64,000 bases of DNA from Erinaceus europaeus. Taxonomy: Eukaryota > Chordata > Mammalia > Eulipotyphla > Erinaceidae. Position 1 is the first letter of the stretch. Every line of letters begins with the position of its first letter. Both the position numbers and the translations under genes were made by a program. The stretch is from positions 77,209,118-77,273,117 of the forward strand of contig NC_080172.1 in the NCBI RefSeq assembly GCF_950295315.1, given 5' to 3'. A model generated the notes under the pieces. It ran no database searches. It saw nothing but the letters and a program-made list of their open reading frames with translations, and had not been told where the DNA came from. Positions 10,190 to 21,870 of the stretch are shown here, piece by piece.

Positions 10190-10700
10190 TGAATTCAACA
10201 GAAACCTTAAAAGCTAGAAAGTACTGGTGGACTTAATGGAAAAGCTACCCACTCAAGAATTCTCTAGTTAGGTTATTGACCAAGTATGAAGAAGTGATGA
10301 AGAGTTTTCCAGACAAACAACTGTTACAGGAATCAATAATAACCAACCCAGAAATATTACAAGAAATATTAAAGAAACTTATATAAAGTGAAAATATAGA
10401 CTATCTCACATCCATATGGGATAAATAAAGAAACAAAGCAAGGAAAATAAATAAAGTAAAATGAAAACAAACATTTGGTCACAGACTGCAGTACTGAAGT
10501 TACCATATGGGACTAGGGGTTGGGGAGGTTTAGATTGCAAGGCTGGAAAGGACCCAGTGGACTTTGTCAGAGGGGGTACTGGGACATTGGCAGTGGGTGT
10601 GGTATAGTGACATATTTTAGGAGAGGTGCGTAATTGTGATTCCAAAACATTTAAAATCTTATAGACCAAGGCTAAGGTAACCTCAAAATATATTTATATA
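10190..10700 (+). mobile_element. Old L1/HAL1-like remnant
   Basis: Fragments such as AGTTTTCCAGACAAACAACT and ATTACAAGAAATATTAAAGA resemble the 'LQEMLKG' region of ancient L1/HAL1 ORF1-type sequence. The reading frame is destroyed. Confidence 0.4.
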
Positions 10701-10859
10701 TGTGCATTCATAATCATGAAATCATATATATTATGTCACTTGGTTTCAGTTATATTTTTGTGTTTAAAACTGTTTTAAAAAACAGGTATTTGTTAATGAA
10801 TATGTATTCTATGAATGTCTCATTCATTTATTCCAGTATTGTTTGGAATTTAGACTGAA

Positions 10860-11018
10860 TTTTTTTTAAAAAAGATTTAAATTATTTATTTATGAGAGAT
10901 AGGAGGAGAAAGAAAGAACTAGACATCACTCTGGCACATGTGCTGCCAGGGATCGAAGTCAGAACCTCATGCTTGAGAGTCCAAAGCCTTATCACTGTGC
11001 CATCTCCCAGACCACATT
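10860..11018 (-). mobile_element. Old tRNA-derived SINE
   Basis: The minus strand begins GTGGTCTGGGAGATGGCACA and carries CTCAAGCATGAGGTTCTGAC, a degenerate B box and an A-rich tail (TTTTTTTTAAAAAAG at 10861). Confidence 0.65.
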
Positions 11019-11036
11019 GACTTTTTTCTGTTTAAT

Positions 11037-12867
11037 CTATAAAAAAAAAAAAATTGATTAAATCATAGGATAAGAGGGCACAGCTCCACACAATTCCCAT
11101 CACCAGAACTCTGTATCCCTTTCCCTCCCTCCCCTGATAGCTTTCCTATTCTTTAACCCTCTGGGAGTATGAACCCTTGGTCATTGTGGGATGCAGAAGG
11201 TTGAAGGTCTGGCTTCTGTAATTGCTTCCCTGCTGAACATGGGCATTGACAGGTCAATCCATACTCCCAGCCTGTCTCTTTCCCTAGGGGGGGCAGGGCT
11301 CTGGGGAAGCAGAGCTCCAGGACATATTGGAGGGGTTGTCTGTCCAGGGAAGTCTGGTCGGCATCATGCTAGCACCTGGAATGAGGTAGTTAAAAAGAGA
11401 GTTAATATACATAGCCAAACAAATTGTTGACATGACAAATTTTAGTTATATTCCAAAAGGCCTGTGACTTTACTAGTGTTTTTTTTTTGCCAGAGCCTGA
11501 AATATGATATGCAGGTAGATCCTAATTATTGTCTGCAGAGGTGATATCATGGCTGGAAAAGGGACAGATAGCTGGATCAGAGAAGAGAACAACTCCCAAA
11601 TATGGGAAAGGTGTATAAATATTGTTGACTGTAAACCTCATGATTTGATTTGGTCTGGGGCCCATATTCAGCTTAGGAGCCAATGTGACCTCTGCATCCC
11701 TGTAGATCTGAGCTCACATTCTGTGGTCATCAGTAGGAACGTTCCAAGCTGCCCCAATGTTAGGATCCATCTTCCTCAGGTGTGGCATAGATTATGTTGT
11801 CAAGCCTCCCTCCTCCAGTCATCGTTAAAGTATGCCATTCTCTTGCCCTTATTCAGCTTTTGCAGTCCTTACTTTGATGAGGTTAGCTTTGGAGTGAGTG
11901 AGAGAACTGTAATAGGAAGTAGGTGAGGAGGGTATCTAAGTCTAAGTGGACACTATTTCATTTGGAACTTTATACTGACTCACTGCAGACTATTGTGTAT
12001 TTCTGCTTTCAGGTATATATTTTACCCTAATTTATGGATACATATGAACATATGCTCTATATCACGGGAAATGGTCTATATCTAGGTTTTGGGACTTCAT
12101 TAGGAAGTGAACCTCCTGGAATGGAATTAGGGAATCCTATGAAAGGTCTCACCCAAGTAATGAGAGTGAAGGGTTGACATTCAATGACTGATGTCAGAAG
12201 TGAAGCATGCTGAGGTGGTACTCGTTGTGTTGATTAGGTTGGGATTGGCAAATGCAATATCATTTGGTATGAATTGAGAGAAGCATGCAGCAAAGTGAGC
12301 CCCACCCTAGAGTTTCCAGGACTGGGGGAAATATAGGCTCTAAAGAGGAAGAGGGAGGTTCTTGCTGTCTTAGGGTTTAAGAAGACAATAGATAGTTATT
12401 ATTATAATAACATTATTTGGCAATTGGGTTAACTTTGAAATATCCCTTTGTTAGGATACATACACAACATCACCATAATTTATGTCCTTTGACATTATTT
12501 GTATATAGCTGTGCCAACGGTTGCTTCTGTTCTCCCTGGTCTAAGCTTTTAAGAGAGTCAACATATCAAAGACTCAGCCTATGCATTAAAAAGACTCAGT
12601 TTGTGCTTTTAAGTTTGAGACATTCAATCCATTCCCCACCTCTCATATTAATTAGTGAATTATATGATTACAGATTGATAGGAGTGTACATAAACACCAT
12701 TCCCACCACCAAAAAACTGTGTCCCATCCCACGCTTCTCCCTCCCTCCACCCGCCCCCCCATGAAGCTGAATATCCACCCTCACCCTCAACTCATGGTTT
12801 TGACTTTGGTGCCTTACTCCAAATTCAGTCAAATCCTGCTTTGAGTTTCCCTTTCTGTTATTCTTTC
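11037..12867 (-). other. L1 3' UTR, long and apparently with two terminal modules
   Basis: About 1.8 kb lies between the ORF2 stop and the 3' end. The motif ATTCCCACCACCA..A...CTGT.TCCC occurs both near 12698-12728 (just after ORF2) and near 11093-11122 (close to the 3' end). This suggests that an ancestral L1 3' end was kept and another, homologous 3' module was added. The distal half is the piece found truncated at 1.7, 21.4, 27.9, 37.1 and 45.1 kb. Confidence 0.65.
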
Positions 12868-13411
12868 TCAACTTCTGTTTATGAGTGGGATCATCCCATA
12901 CTCATCTTTATCTTTCTGACTTAGCTCACTTAACATAATTCCTTCTAGTTCCATCCAAGATGGGTCAGAGAAGTTGAGTTCATTGTTCTTAAAATAGCTG
13001 CGTAGTATTCCATTGTGTGTGTGTATATATATATATATATACCACAACTTTCTCAGCCACTCATCTGTTGTTGGGCACCTGGATTGCTTCCAGGTTTTAG
13101 CTATTACAAATTGTGCTGCTATGAACATACACATTTCTTTTTGGTACACATTTTGTTTGGAGTCCTTGGGGTATATCCTTAGGAGAGGGATTACTGGGTC
13201 ATATGGAAGGTCCATGTCTAGCCTTGTGAGAATTCTCCAGACTGCTCTCCACAGATACTGGACCAGTTTACATTCCCACCAGCAGTGCAAAAGGGTTCCT
13301 CTGTCCACACAGCCTCTCCAGCATTTGTTGCTGCTGTCGTTTTTGACATATGCCATTCTTACAGGGGTGAGATGGTATCTCAATGTTGTCTTTATTTGCA
13401 TTTCTCTGAAA

Positions 13412-13417
13412 ATCAGT
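13412..13417. repeat. Target-site duplication (left) of solo LTR
   Basis: ATCAGT at 13412-13417 is repeated at 14169-14174, flanking the LTR exactly. Without the LTR the L1 sequence joins up. Confidence 0.9.
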
Positions 13418-14168
13418 TGTGGGACTGTATGAAAGCTTGGTAGAGCTTAGGGGAGCTCTCCCATCCTTGGATGGAGGTCTGGAAAGAAACCCTACTTCTT
13501 AGCCTTTCTCCTTATAGAGATGAGCCAAGAGGGAAAAGTCTCCCAGACTCAGTTTCTCCTTGTTAGTCTCTCAAGCTCACAGAAAACCTACAAGCCTCTC
13601 ACACTTAGTTTCCCCTGCTAACAGCAGGCCAAATGGTTGCCTACTTTAAGGTTCATTCAAAGTTCACACATCCACTTCACCTTTTGATCATAAAGGAGAA
13701 CAGACTCTATCATACACCTCCCCAACACCAGGCAGTGAAAAACCCCAACTTCTATTTCATCGTGCCCTTTGATATCTGTGATTTACATCAAACTTTGTTT
13801 TTGTTCTTCTCTACCTCACCTTACTGGTTTAACCCCTATGCTTCTCTCAAATGCCTTTGGATAATTAACTCACCTGCATCATGGAGACTAATCGTTTTGA
13901 CCTTTATGTATCGAATCAATTCTTGTCATACCAGCCCCCTATCATAGGGGCAAGCTGACCTTTAAGAAACCTGTAATTTCTGACATATGTGAAAAATGTT
14001 CTTTGTTTAACTCTCTATAAAAACCTGTACCCTTCTTCTCCAAATTAATGAATGTTCATACCAGAATTTTCCCCGACGCCTCTTTCTGAGTCACACATCC
14101 CCTTGAGCTGGTGAGGGAGGGTTGGAGGCTTACCACCTGGTTGGAGCCACTCCATGTGAGCATCAGCA
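13418..14168 (+). mobile_element. Solo LTR, class II (ERVK/betaretrovirus-like), 751 bp
   Basis: It starts TGTGGGACTG and ends AGCATCAGCA, so it has the canonical TG...CA ends. It interrupts L1 ORF2 precisely and is flanked by 6-bp ATCAGT duplications, the length made by betaretroviral-type integrases. A TATA box (TATAAAAA, 14016-14023) sits about 600 bp in, giving a long U3 and short R-U5. It presumably arose by LTR-LTR recombination of a former provirus. Its sequence does not resemble the 448-bp LTR at 49.7 kb. The open frames within it are fortuitous. Confidence 0.9.
14016..14023 (+). promoter_or_regulatory. TATA box of solo LTR
   Basis: TATAAAAA lies about 150 bp from the LTR 3' end, in the position expected for the U3/R promoter. 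Any residual activity would be antisense to ALG14. Confidence 0.55.
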
Positions 14169-14615
14169 ATCAGTGATCTGGAGCAATTTTTCATGTGTTT
14201 GTTAGCTTTTGGATTTTTTTCTGTAGTGAATGTTCTATTCATATCCTCTGCCCATTTTTGGATGGGGTAATTTGCTTTTTTATTGCTAAGTTTGCTGAGC
14301 TCTTTGTATATTTTGGTGATTAGTCTCTTGTCTGATGTCTGGCATATGAAGATCTTCTCCCATTCTGTGAGGGGTCTCTTTGTTTGTGTGATAGTTTCTT
14401 TGGCTGTGAAGAAGCTTTTCAATTTAATATAGTCCCATTGGTTTGTTGCTGCTTTAGTCTTCCTTGCAACTGGGTTTGTTTCATCAAAGATGCTCTTGAG
14501 GTTTAGATGGGAAAGTGTTCCACCAATGTTTTCCTCTAAGTATTTGGTAGTTTCTGGTCTAACATCCATGTCCTTGATCCATTTGGAGTTGATTTTTGTT
14601 TCTGGTGAGATAAGG

Positions 14616-15182
14616 ATGAGGATAATTTCTGGAACCATCTGTTCCACCCCGGTTCCATGGCTGCCAGTTCTTAGCAACATTGCCCCGCCAGATATTCGTC
14701 AGGATGCGGCATCATCTAAGTTCATTTCCCACGTCTACGCTCAACCGGACCTGCCAATATATGCGGATATCTTCGCCCACCCTGTCCAACGCTTGACGTC
14801 TCGTCATCCAATCTGGTCCCCTACACCTACACTGAACTTCTCTGTTCCAGTCTGTTGGAAACAGAGTTGGCAGTCAGCTGAGGTAAAGAACAAACACCTC
14901 ATCACAGACCCCTGCAAGCGTCAACCCGCCTTTGACCTAGCACGTTATGATTGGGCCCTCCTCAATCACTATCGAACAGGCCATGGCCGGTGCGCCGCTA
15001 TGTTCCATCGCTGGGGAGCCAGAGACGACCCGAACTGCCCCTGCGGCTACAGACAGACTATGACCCACATAGTCAATGACTGCCACCTCTCCAGATTCAA
15101 AGGAGGTCTCGAAACTTTACATCAGGCTCAACCTGATGCTGTTGACTGGCTACAGAAGAAGGGCAAACGCTAGAAGAAGAAG
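14616..15182 (+). mobile_element. 3' fragment of a non-L1 LINE (RT C-terminal zinc-motif domain, GAA-rich tail)
   Basis: The insert interrupts L1 ORF2: the L1 sequence TGGTGAGATAAG / GTGGTTCAGT is separated here, with AAGG at both junctions (14612-14615 and 15183-15186) as a possible short TSD. A plus-strand frame stays open from 14616 to the TAG at 15171-15173 (about 185 codons). It shows SNIAPPDIR, LTSRHPIW, ARYDWALLNHYRTGHGRC and CPCG-x6-THIVNDC. This RTGHGRC...CxCG...T.HI...C signature is typical of the region after the RT domain in Jockey/CR1/I-like or related non-LTR elements, and is not found in L1. The element ends in AGAAGAAGAAGAAG rather than poly(A). The frame has no stops despite being a 5'-truncated copy, which implies a recent insertion. 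The clade assignment is from memory and uncertain. Confidence 0.8.
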
Positions 15183-18143
15183 AAGGTGGTTCAGTTTCAC
15201 TCTTCTGCATATTTTAACCCAGTTTTCCCAGTACCATTTAGATGAGAGCCTCTTTCCTCCATTTAACACTTTGGGCCCCCTTATCAAATATTAGGTGTCC
15301 ATAGGCATGGGGGTTTAGTTCTGGGCTTTCAGTTCTGTTCCACTGGTCTGTGTGCCTATTTTTGTTCCAGTACCAAGCTGTTTTGATGATGATAGCCTTA
15401 TAATATAGTTTGAGATCTGGCAGGGTGATGCCTACATTTCTGTTTCTTTTCCTCAAGATGGTTTTGGCAATTCTAGGTGTTTTCTGGTTCCAGATAAATG
15501 ATTGTAGTTTTTGTTCTATTCTCTTAAAGAAGCTTGGTGGAACTTTAATGGGTGTCGTGTTTAATTTGTATATGGCCCTGGGGAGAATATTCATTTTGAT
15601 GATATTTATTCTTCCAATCCATAAGCATGGGATGTCTTTCCATTTCTTGGTATCAGTTTCTATTTCCTTGAATAGTGACTCATAGTTTTCAGTATATAAG
15701 TCTTTCACTTCTTTGGTCAACTTTATTCCTAGGTATTTTATTGATTTTGCTGAAATAGTAAATGGGAGTGATTTCTGGATGTCTTCTTCATCAGATTTGG
15801 TGTTTGCATAAAGAAATGCCACTGATTTTTGTACATTGATTTTGTTGCCTGACACCTTGCTATATTGCCTAATATCTTCCAGTAGTTTTCTGCTGGATTT
15901 TTTAGGTTTTTCTATGTATACTATCATATCATCTGTAAACAGTGAGAGCTTGACTTCTTCCCTTCCAGTCTGTATTCCTTTGATTTATTTCTCTTGCCTG
16001 ATCGCTATGGCAAGAATTTCCAATACTATGTTGAAGAGTAATGGTGATAACGGACAGCCCTGTCTTGTCCCCAGTCTGAGAGGGAATGCTTTCAGCTTCT
16101 GTCCATTGAGTATGATGTTGGCTGTATGTTTGTTATATACAGACTCCACTATCTTTAGGAATTTATTATCTATTCCCATTTTTTGTGTGTTTTGAGTATG
16201 AATGGGTGTTGTATTTTGTCAAAGGCTTTCTCTGCATCTATTGAGATAATCATGTGGTTTTTAGTTTTGCTTTTATTAATGTGGTGAATGACATTGATTG
16301 ACTTACGGATGTTTAACCAGCCTTGCATTCCTGGGATAAATCCCACTTGGTCGTGATGAACAATCTTTTTGATATGCTGCTGAATCCAGTTGGCCATAAT
16401 CTTGTTTAACATTTTGGCATCTATGTTCATCAGAGATATTGGTCTATAGTTTTCCTTTTTTGTTTTGTCCCTATGTGCTTTTGGTATCAGGGTGATTTTT
16501 GCTTCATAGAAGGTAGAAAGGAGTTTTGTCGTTTCTTCAATTGTGTGGAAAGCTTTAGAAGTATAGGTATTAACTGTTTCCTGAAAGTTTCGTAGAATTC
16601 ATTTGTGAAGCCATCTGGTCGAGGGCTTTTGTTGTGGGGAAGATTCTTAATAACTGTTTCAATTTCTTTGTCTATGATTGGTGCATTTAGGTTTTACAGT
16701 TCTTCTTGATTCAGTTTTGGAAGGGCGTATGTTTCCAGGAATTCTTCTATTTCTTTCAGATTCTCTACCTTGGTGGCGCATAGTTCTTCCTAGAAGTTTT
16801 GTATGATCTTCTGGATTTCTGTGGTGTCAGTTGTGATCACTCCTCTACTGTTTAGAATTCTGTTTATTTGAGACTTCTCCATTTTTTTTTTTAGTGAGTC
16901 TGACTAGGGGTTTGTCAATCTTGTTTAATTTTTCAAAGAACCAACATTTGACTTCACTGATCTTTTGTATGGTTCGCTTATTTTTGATGTTGTTTATTTC
17001 TGCTCTAATTTTAGTGATTTCTGTCCTTCTGGTTGCATTAGGGTTCCTTTGTTCCTCTTCCTCTAAGTCCTTAAGGCATGCAGTAATGTCGTTTATTTGA
17101 GCTTTTTCTTATTCTCTAATGTGTGATTGTATGGCTATGAGTTTCCCTCTCAGTACTGCTTTAGCTGTGTCCCAAATATTTTGATAGTTTGTGTCTTCAT
17201 TTTCATTTGTTTCCAGAAACATTTGAATTTCTTGCTTGAGTCTCTCTGACCCAGCGGTTCTTAAGGAGCATATTGCTGATTTTCCAAATTCTGTTACTTT
17301 TAGTTATTTTCTGTTTGTTGTTAAATGTTAGCTTTACTCCATTGTGGAAGATACTTGGGATGATTTCAATGCTCTTGAATTTGTTGATACTATCTTTGTG
17401 GCCTAACATGTGGTCTATCCTTGAGTATGTGCTGTGTGGATTTGAAAACAATGTGTATTCCAGTTTTTTGGGGTGAAGAACTCTGAAAATGTCCAGGAGG
17501 TCTAGTCTGTCCATCTCTTCATTTAATTCTCTTGTTTCTTTGTTGATTCTCTGCTTCATTGATCTGTCTAAGTGTGAGAGTGGGTTGTTAAAATCTCCCA
17601 CTATTATTGTATTACCATTGATGTATTTTTGTAGTTCTTTCAGTAGGTGTTTGATGTATTTAGATGGGCCCTCGTTGGGTGCATTGATATTAATAATTGT
17701 TAAGTCTTGATTGATTGATCCTCTAATCATTATGTAATGGCCTTGCCTATCTTTTATTACTTTATATAATTTAAAGTCTATTGTGTCAGACATGAGAATG
17801 GCTCTTCCTGCCCTTTTTTTGTGATTCATTAACCTATAGAATAGTTTTCCATCCCTTCACTTTAAGCCTGTGTTTGTCTTGGGTCAAATGGGATTCTTTC
17901 AAGCAGCATATAGCTGGGTTATGTTTTCTGATCCATCCTCCCACTCTGTGCCTTTTAGTGGGTGAATTTAAGCCACTGACATTTATTGATATTACGGATT
18001 GAATGTATTGTAGTACCATTATTCTACTTTTTTTTTTTTGCTCTGATATATGGCAAGTATTATGGTGATGTTCTTGTTTATAAGAGGTCTTTTAGAACCT
18101 CTTTCAGGGCAGGCTTGGTGATGGTTGTCTTCTTTAACAGTTT

Positions 18144-18992
18144 TTAGTCTGAGAAGGTTTTGATCTCTCCATCTAGTTTGAATAAAAGTCTAGCAGGATA
18201 TATTATCCTTGGTTGAAACCCTTTTTCATTCAGGGCTCGATAGATATCTTGCCATTCTCTTCTGGATTTTAGAGTTTGAGAGAAGTCTGCTGATAGTCTT
18301 ATGGGTTTTCCCCTGTATGTGACTTTTTGTTTTTCTCTTGCTGCCTTTACGATCCTTTCTTTATCCTTACTTCTTTTCATTGTAACTATGATGTGTCTTG
18401 GTGTCTTCAGGTCTGGGTTGGTTTTTTTTGGGACTCTCTGAGTCTCTTGAATCTTAATGTCCATTCTGTTGTTTAGGTCTGAGAGTTTCCTTCTATAATT
18501 TCCTCTAGAATGTTTACTTCCCCTTCCCCTCTTCATCTTGCAAGCCAATTATACAAATGTTACTTCTTTTGAGATCATCCCATATATCTCTGTTGTTGTT
18601 TTCAGTGTCTCTTAACCTCTTTTTGAGCTCTTTTACCTCTTACGTTTTTCTCTAGCTCATCCTCTGTCTGGCTAATTCTGTTCTCAGCTTCTGATAGCCT
18701 GATTTTCCTTCCCTCAGCTTTCTTCAGTTCAGTTATAGTATTAGCTTGTTCTACTAAATGACCTTTTAGTTCAACTATTTTAGCTTTCAGTTCTCTAATT
18801 ATCTCGGGGTAGCTTGTGTTTTCCTTTAGGGTCTCATCTGTTGTTTCCCTAATTCTGATAGCCCTTTCCTCCATAGTTATCTTCATTTCTGTGATTATTA
18901 GATTTAAATTTAGATTTTGCTTGCATACTTTTGTTATCTATGGTTACTTCTGAATGATTTGGAGTTTCTTCTGGGTTCCTGTCTTGATTCAT
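18144..18992 (-). pseudogene. L1 ORF1 remnant (RNA-binding chaperone)
   Basis: The minus-strand ATG at 18990-18992 opens with MNQDRNPEETP. A coiled-coil block (ELKAKIVELKGHLVEQA, about 18700-18800) follows, then LKTPRHIIVTM and KAAREKQKVTYRGKPIRLSADFS of the RRM/C-terminal domain, and NEKGFQPRIIYPARL near the end. Frameshifts between 18548 and 18602 and an early end near 18144 break it. In an intact L1, ORF1p coats L1 RNA as a trimer. Confidence 0.88.
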
Positions 18993-19684
18993 TGTGGTAG
19001 CAGTTTTATTTGCTCTTTATTTAACCATTTTATTTTTACTGATTTTTAAAAAAAAATTTCTGTTCTATTGTTCTTCATTTGTTGTGTTTTGAGTACAAGC
19101 CACACTATATTAAATACCTTTATGACAAATGTAGTCACCCAGCCTCAGAAATGACAATAGTACCTTAAGCAAGGATTGATGCAGTTCAACCAATATCAGT
19201 TAGCCAAACAACACTTTCAGTCCAAGAAAAAAAAGTAACCAAATCCAAAGGAAAAAGAAAGAGAAAGGAAAATAGGGAAAGCAAGAATAGACAATTATGC
19301 AAATCTCCAGTCACTTAAAAAAAAAGAGAGAAGGAAAACAAAAAGGAAAAGGTTTGGAATGACACCCCTCGTGAGCCAGGAATCTTGGTAGAGAAAATAG
19401 CTCAGCTGGGAGCCTCCTAGGAGAGGCTATCCAGCCCCTGGGGGCTGTTTCTGGGGTGGGGGGAAAGGGGTGAGCTTCAGAAATAATCAAAAGATTTCCT
19501 TTCTTTTACCCCCATCTCTGTTTTCTAACCCAAGAGTAGACTTACCCTTGGGACCCCTTATTCACCCTCCTGCTGACGTCCCAGTATCCTACCCTATCCA
19601 GAGAATCCCCAGTCACAAGCTTCTGCTTGTTAGAGCTCACACCAGCCACTGCTTGAAAGTTGCCATCTTGGCTCCACCCCCCAG
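18993..19684 (-). other. L1 5' UTR
   Basis: The minus-strand sequence upstream of ORF1 begins with GGGTGGAGCCAAGATGGCAA, the typical L1 5' start, so this copy was inserted essentially full length. It includes a purine-rich section at 19210-19350. Confidence 0.75.
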
Positions 19685-19692
19685 ACTGACTT

Positions 19693-19868
19693 TTAAAGAA
19701 ATATTTTATTTACTTTATTTTAATGAGAAAGAGATACAGAGCAAAAGATATAGAGAAAGACCAGAGTGCCAGCTCTGATTAATGGTGGTGCTAGAGATTG
19801 AACTTGAGACTTCAGAGTCTTAAGCACGAAGTCTTTACATAGCAATTATGCTGTTTCCCTAACCCTCA
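19693..19868 (-). mobile_element. tRNA-derived SINE (CATAATTGCTATGTAAAG head type)
   Basis: The minus strand shows GGGAAACAGCATAATTGCTA, CTCTGAAGTCTCAAGTTCAA (B box) and AGAGCTGGCACTCTGGTC, followed by an A-rich tail at 19693-19735. Confidence 0.75.
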
Positions 19869-20476
19869 GACCCCCCCCCATTCTAAATCATACTGTTATG
19901 GTCACCTTTGTATATATATTTGTGACCCCATAAGATTTAATTTTGCACTAAGTTAAGTCCCAGAGTTCCTGCTGAGTGGGAGGTTGGAAGAAACAACTTC
20001 AAGGATTTAAGGAAGTTGTAGAAAGTTTAATAAAATACCTTATGAATAGAAGGTGGACTATATGGTATTTTTTCCCTGTTTAATTCCTGCTCAAAATCTG
20101 CCTGATTATTCATTCTCTTCATGAATCATCACAGCAGACAGAGCCTGTCTCTCGCCACATAAATGAGTTACTCCTTTCCAGGCTTCCATTGTTACTAGTG
20201 GGTGGGCAAGTGACTTGACCAGATATCTCTGTCTTGGTCTGACCAGGTGCTAGTAGTGATGCAGAAAGACAAAGCTGGAGGAGACTCTGTCCTGGCAGCA
20301 GAAGAGGCAATGGTAAGTCTGGCATCTAGCACTAGTGGTACTAGCAGTATGGTACCCAGCAATGGTGTGAGTAGTATCCTCCCAAGACAACTCTGTTATG
20401 GGGGAATTTGGGTATGGTTCTAGTTGCTCAGTTCACACTTTGTTCATCCATGTTTTGTGATTCCACTTCACAAATA
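19869..20476. other. Unique sequence, no gene seen
   Basis: No exon or repeat core was recognised. A C-run occurs at 19871-19878. Confidence 0.45.
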
Positions 20477-20660
20477 GGGCTGGGGTGATAGGATAATGGT
20501 TATGCATAAGACTTTCAGGCCTGAGGCTCTGAAGTCCCAGATTTAATCCCTAGTATCATGATACATAAGCCAGAGTTGAGCAGTGCTCTGGTCTCCCTCT
20601 GTCTGTCTCACTGTATCTCTCTCTCTCATTAATGTAAAATAAACAAAATATACTTTTTAA
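20477..20660 (+). mobile_element. tRNA-derived SINE (ATAATGGTTATGCA head type)
   Basis: The plus strand has GGCTGGGGTGATAGGATAAT, GGTTATGCATAAGACTTTCA, CCTGAGGCTCTGAAGTCCCA, CATAAGCCAGAGTTGAGCAG and a pyrimidine-rich body, with an AT-rich end. Confidence 0.8.
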
Positions 20661-21375
20661 AATCTCTACTTCATTAGTTTCCCTGGAAGTTCTGAGAGTT
20701 CTCAACAGCCTTTCACTAAATTCTTTATTTTACTTCAGTCAGTCAAAGTGGATTTCTATGGTTTGTTAACAAGAACCCTGCAGCTAGGGGAAGAATAGAG
20801 ACTTTGAGAGCAATAACTGTAGGTGGAGAAGGAGTGGATGACCTTAGAATAGTCAGAGGATTTCCCCCGGCAGGGTGAAAAGCACTGATCAGGAAATGGA
20901 GAACGGCACAGCAAAAAAAGCCTGGCTGAACGTTCTGTCTATGGGATAAACAAGACCTCATCTGAGATGAGGGCAAGCGCAGTGGGCTGAAAATCTCAGA
21001 AAACTAAAACACAGAAAAAACTTCTTAGAGCAATATAGAAAGCAAAGAAAACACAGATGGGGTCAAGTGGTCTCTGGCATGGAGAGGTTAGAGACAGGGG
21101 GCTGGCAGGAAGGCTGTGTTAGTGGAATGGACAGCAGGAAGGAAAGGGTTGTGTAGCAGATGGGATACAGTATTCACCTAACTCATGTTGTGAAACACTA
21201 CATTATTTCTCTCTTATCTATATTTAATCATCTGAGCAGTAACAGCTAAACAGAACCACAGAAATAAAAAAAACCATGAAATTAAACCATAAACACTTGA
21301 ATCACTGTTTATGAACCTCCACGTCTCTTAAAATTCTATTACCAACATACACAATTTTCAGAGCTGTCATTACTG
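20661..21375. other. Unique sequence, no gene seen
   Basis: No exon or repeat core was recognised. Confidence 0.45.
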
Positions 21376-21390
21376 TGTACACAGCATCTT

Positions 21391-21765
21391 TTTATTTATT
21401 TTTATTTTTTATTTATAAAAAGGAAACATTGGCAAAACAACCATAGGATAAGAGGGGTACAACCCCACACATTTCCCACCACCAGAACTCCATATCCCAT
21501 CCCCTCTCCTGATAGCTTTCCTATTCTTTATCCCTCTGGGAGTATGGACCCAAGGTCATTGTGGGATGTAGAAGGTGGAAGGTCTGGCTTCTGTAATTGC
21601 TTCCCCGCTGAACTTGGGCATTGACTGGTCGATCCATACTCTCAGCCTGTCTCTCTCTTTCCCTAGTGGGGAAGAGCTCTGGGGAAGTGGAGCTCCAGGA
21701 CACATTGGTGGGGTTGTCTGTCCAGGGAAGTCTGGTCGGCATCATGTTAGCATCTGGCACCTACC
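21391..21765 (-). mobile_element. 5'-truncated L1 (3' UTR) with 15-bp TSD
   Basis: A 375-bp copy of the recurrent L1 3' UTR on the minus strand with an A-rich tail (T-rich at 21388-21415). Perfect duplications TGTACACAGCATCTT lie at 21376-21390 and 21766-21780. Confidence 0.93.
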
Positions 21766-21870
21766 TGTACACAGCATCTTAAGGATGACTTTTCTACTTA
21801 TATAACCACTTCACTGCAGGTTCCCACATAGATGTTAGGTGCTTCACTGCTATACTCTATTCACTTCTTT

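Larger units (their letters stand above)
12868..18019 (-). pseudogene. L1 ORF2 remnant (endonuclease, reverse transcriptase, C-terminal domain)
   Basis: Recognisable blocks in order on the minus strand: endonuclease N-terminus with LNSPTKRHRVGGW (17834-18019); endonuclease core with VGDFNNPLS and RIDHMLGHK (17203-17829); RT palm with [17 protein letters not shown] (16170-16430); [17 protein letters not shown] (15985-16179); the block with [14 protein letters not shown] and [19 protein letters not shown] (15238-15927); the region around KSFFTAKETI (14175-14612); and the C-terminus with [18 protein letters not shown] and PLLRIYPKD (12868-13401). In the intact enzyme these would nick target DNA and copy L1 RNA. 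Here the frame is broken at least five times and twice by insertions, so no functional enzyme is encoded. Confidence 0.92.
11037..19684 (-). mobile_element. Near full-length L1 retrotransposon, broken and carrying two nested insertions
   Basis: The minus strand reads as a complete L1. The 5' end near 19684 carries the typical GGAGCCAAGATGGCAACTTT start. It continues with a 5' UTR, ORF1 (18992 to about 18144), ORF2 (about 18019 to 12868) and a long 3' UTR down to about 11037. Both ORFs are split by stops and frameshifts. A 751-bp solo LTR (13418-14168) and a 567-bp non-L1 LINE fragment (14616-15182) sit inside ORF2. Without these the element is about 7.3 kb. A possible TSD (TGACTTTT at both ends) is too short to be certain. 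The element is opposite to the provirus and on the same strand as ALG14. Confidence 0.9.

Noticed and set aside
11549..11926. 125-codon plus-strand frame
   Set aside because: It lies antisense within the L1 3' UTR and has no recognisable domain.
13013..13432. Plus-strand frame of 139 codons
   Set aside because: It is antisense to the L1 ORF2 C-terminus, which is the real (decayed) coding sequence.
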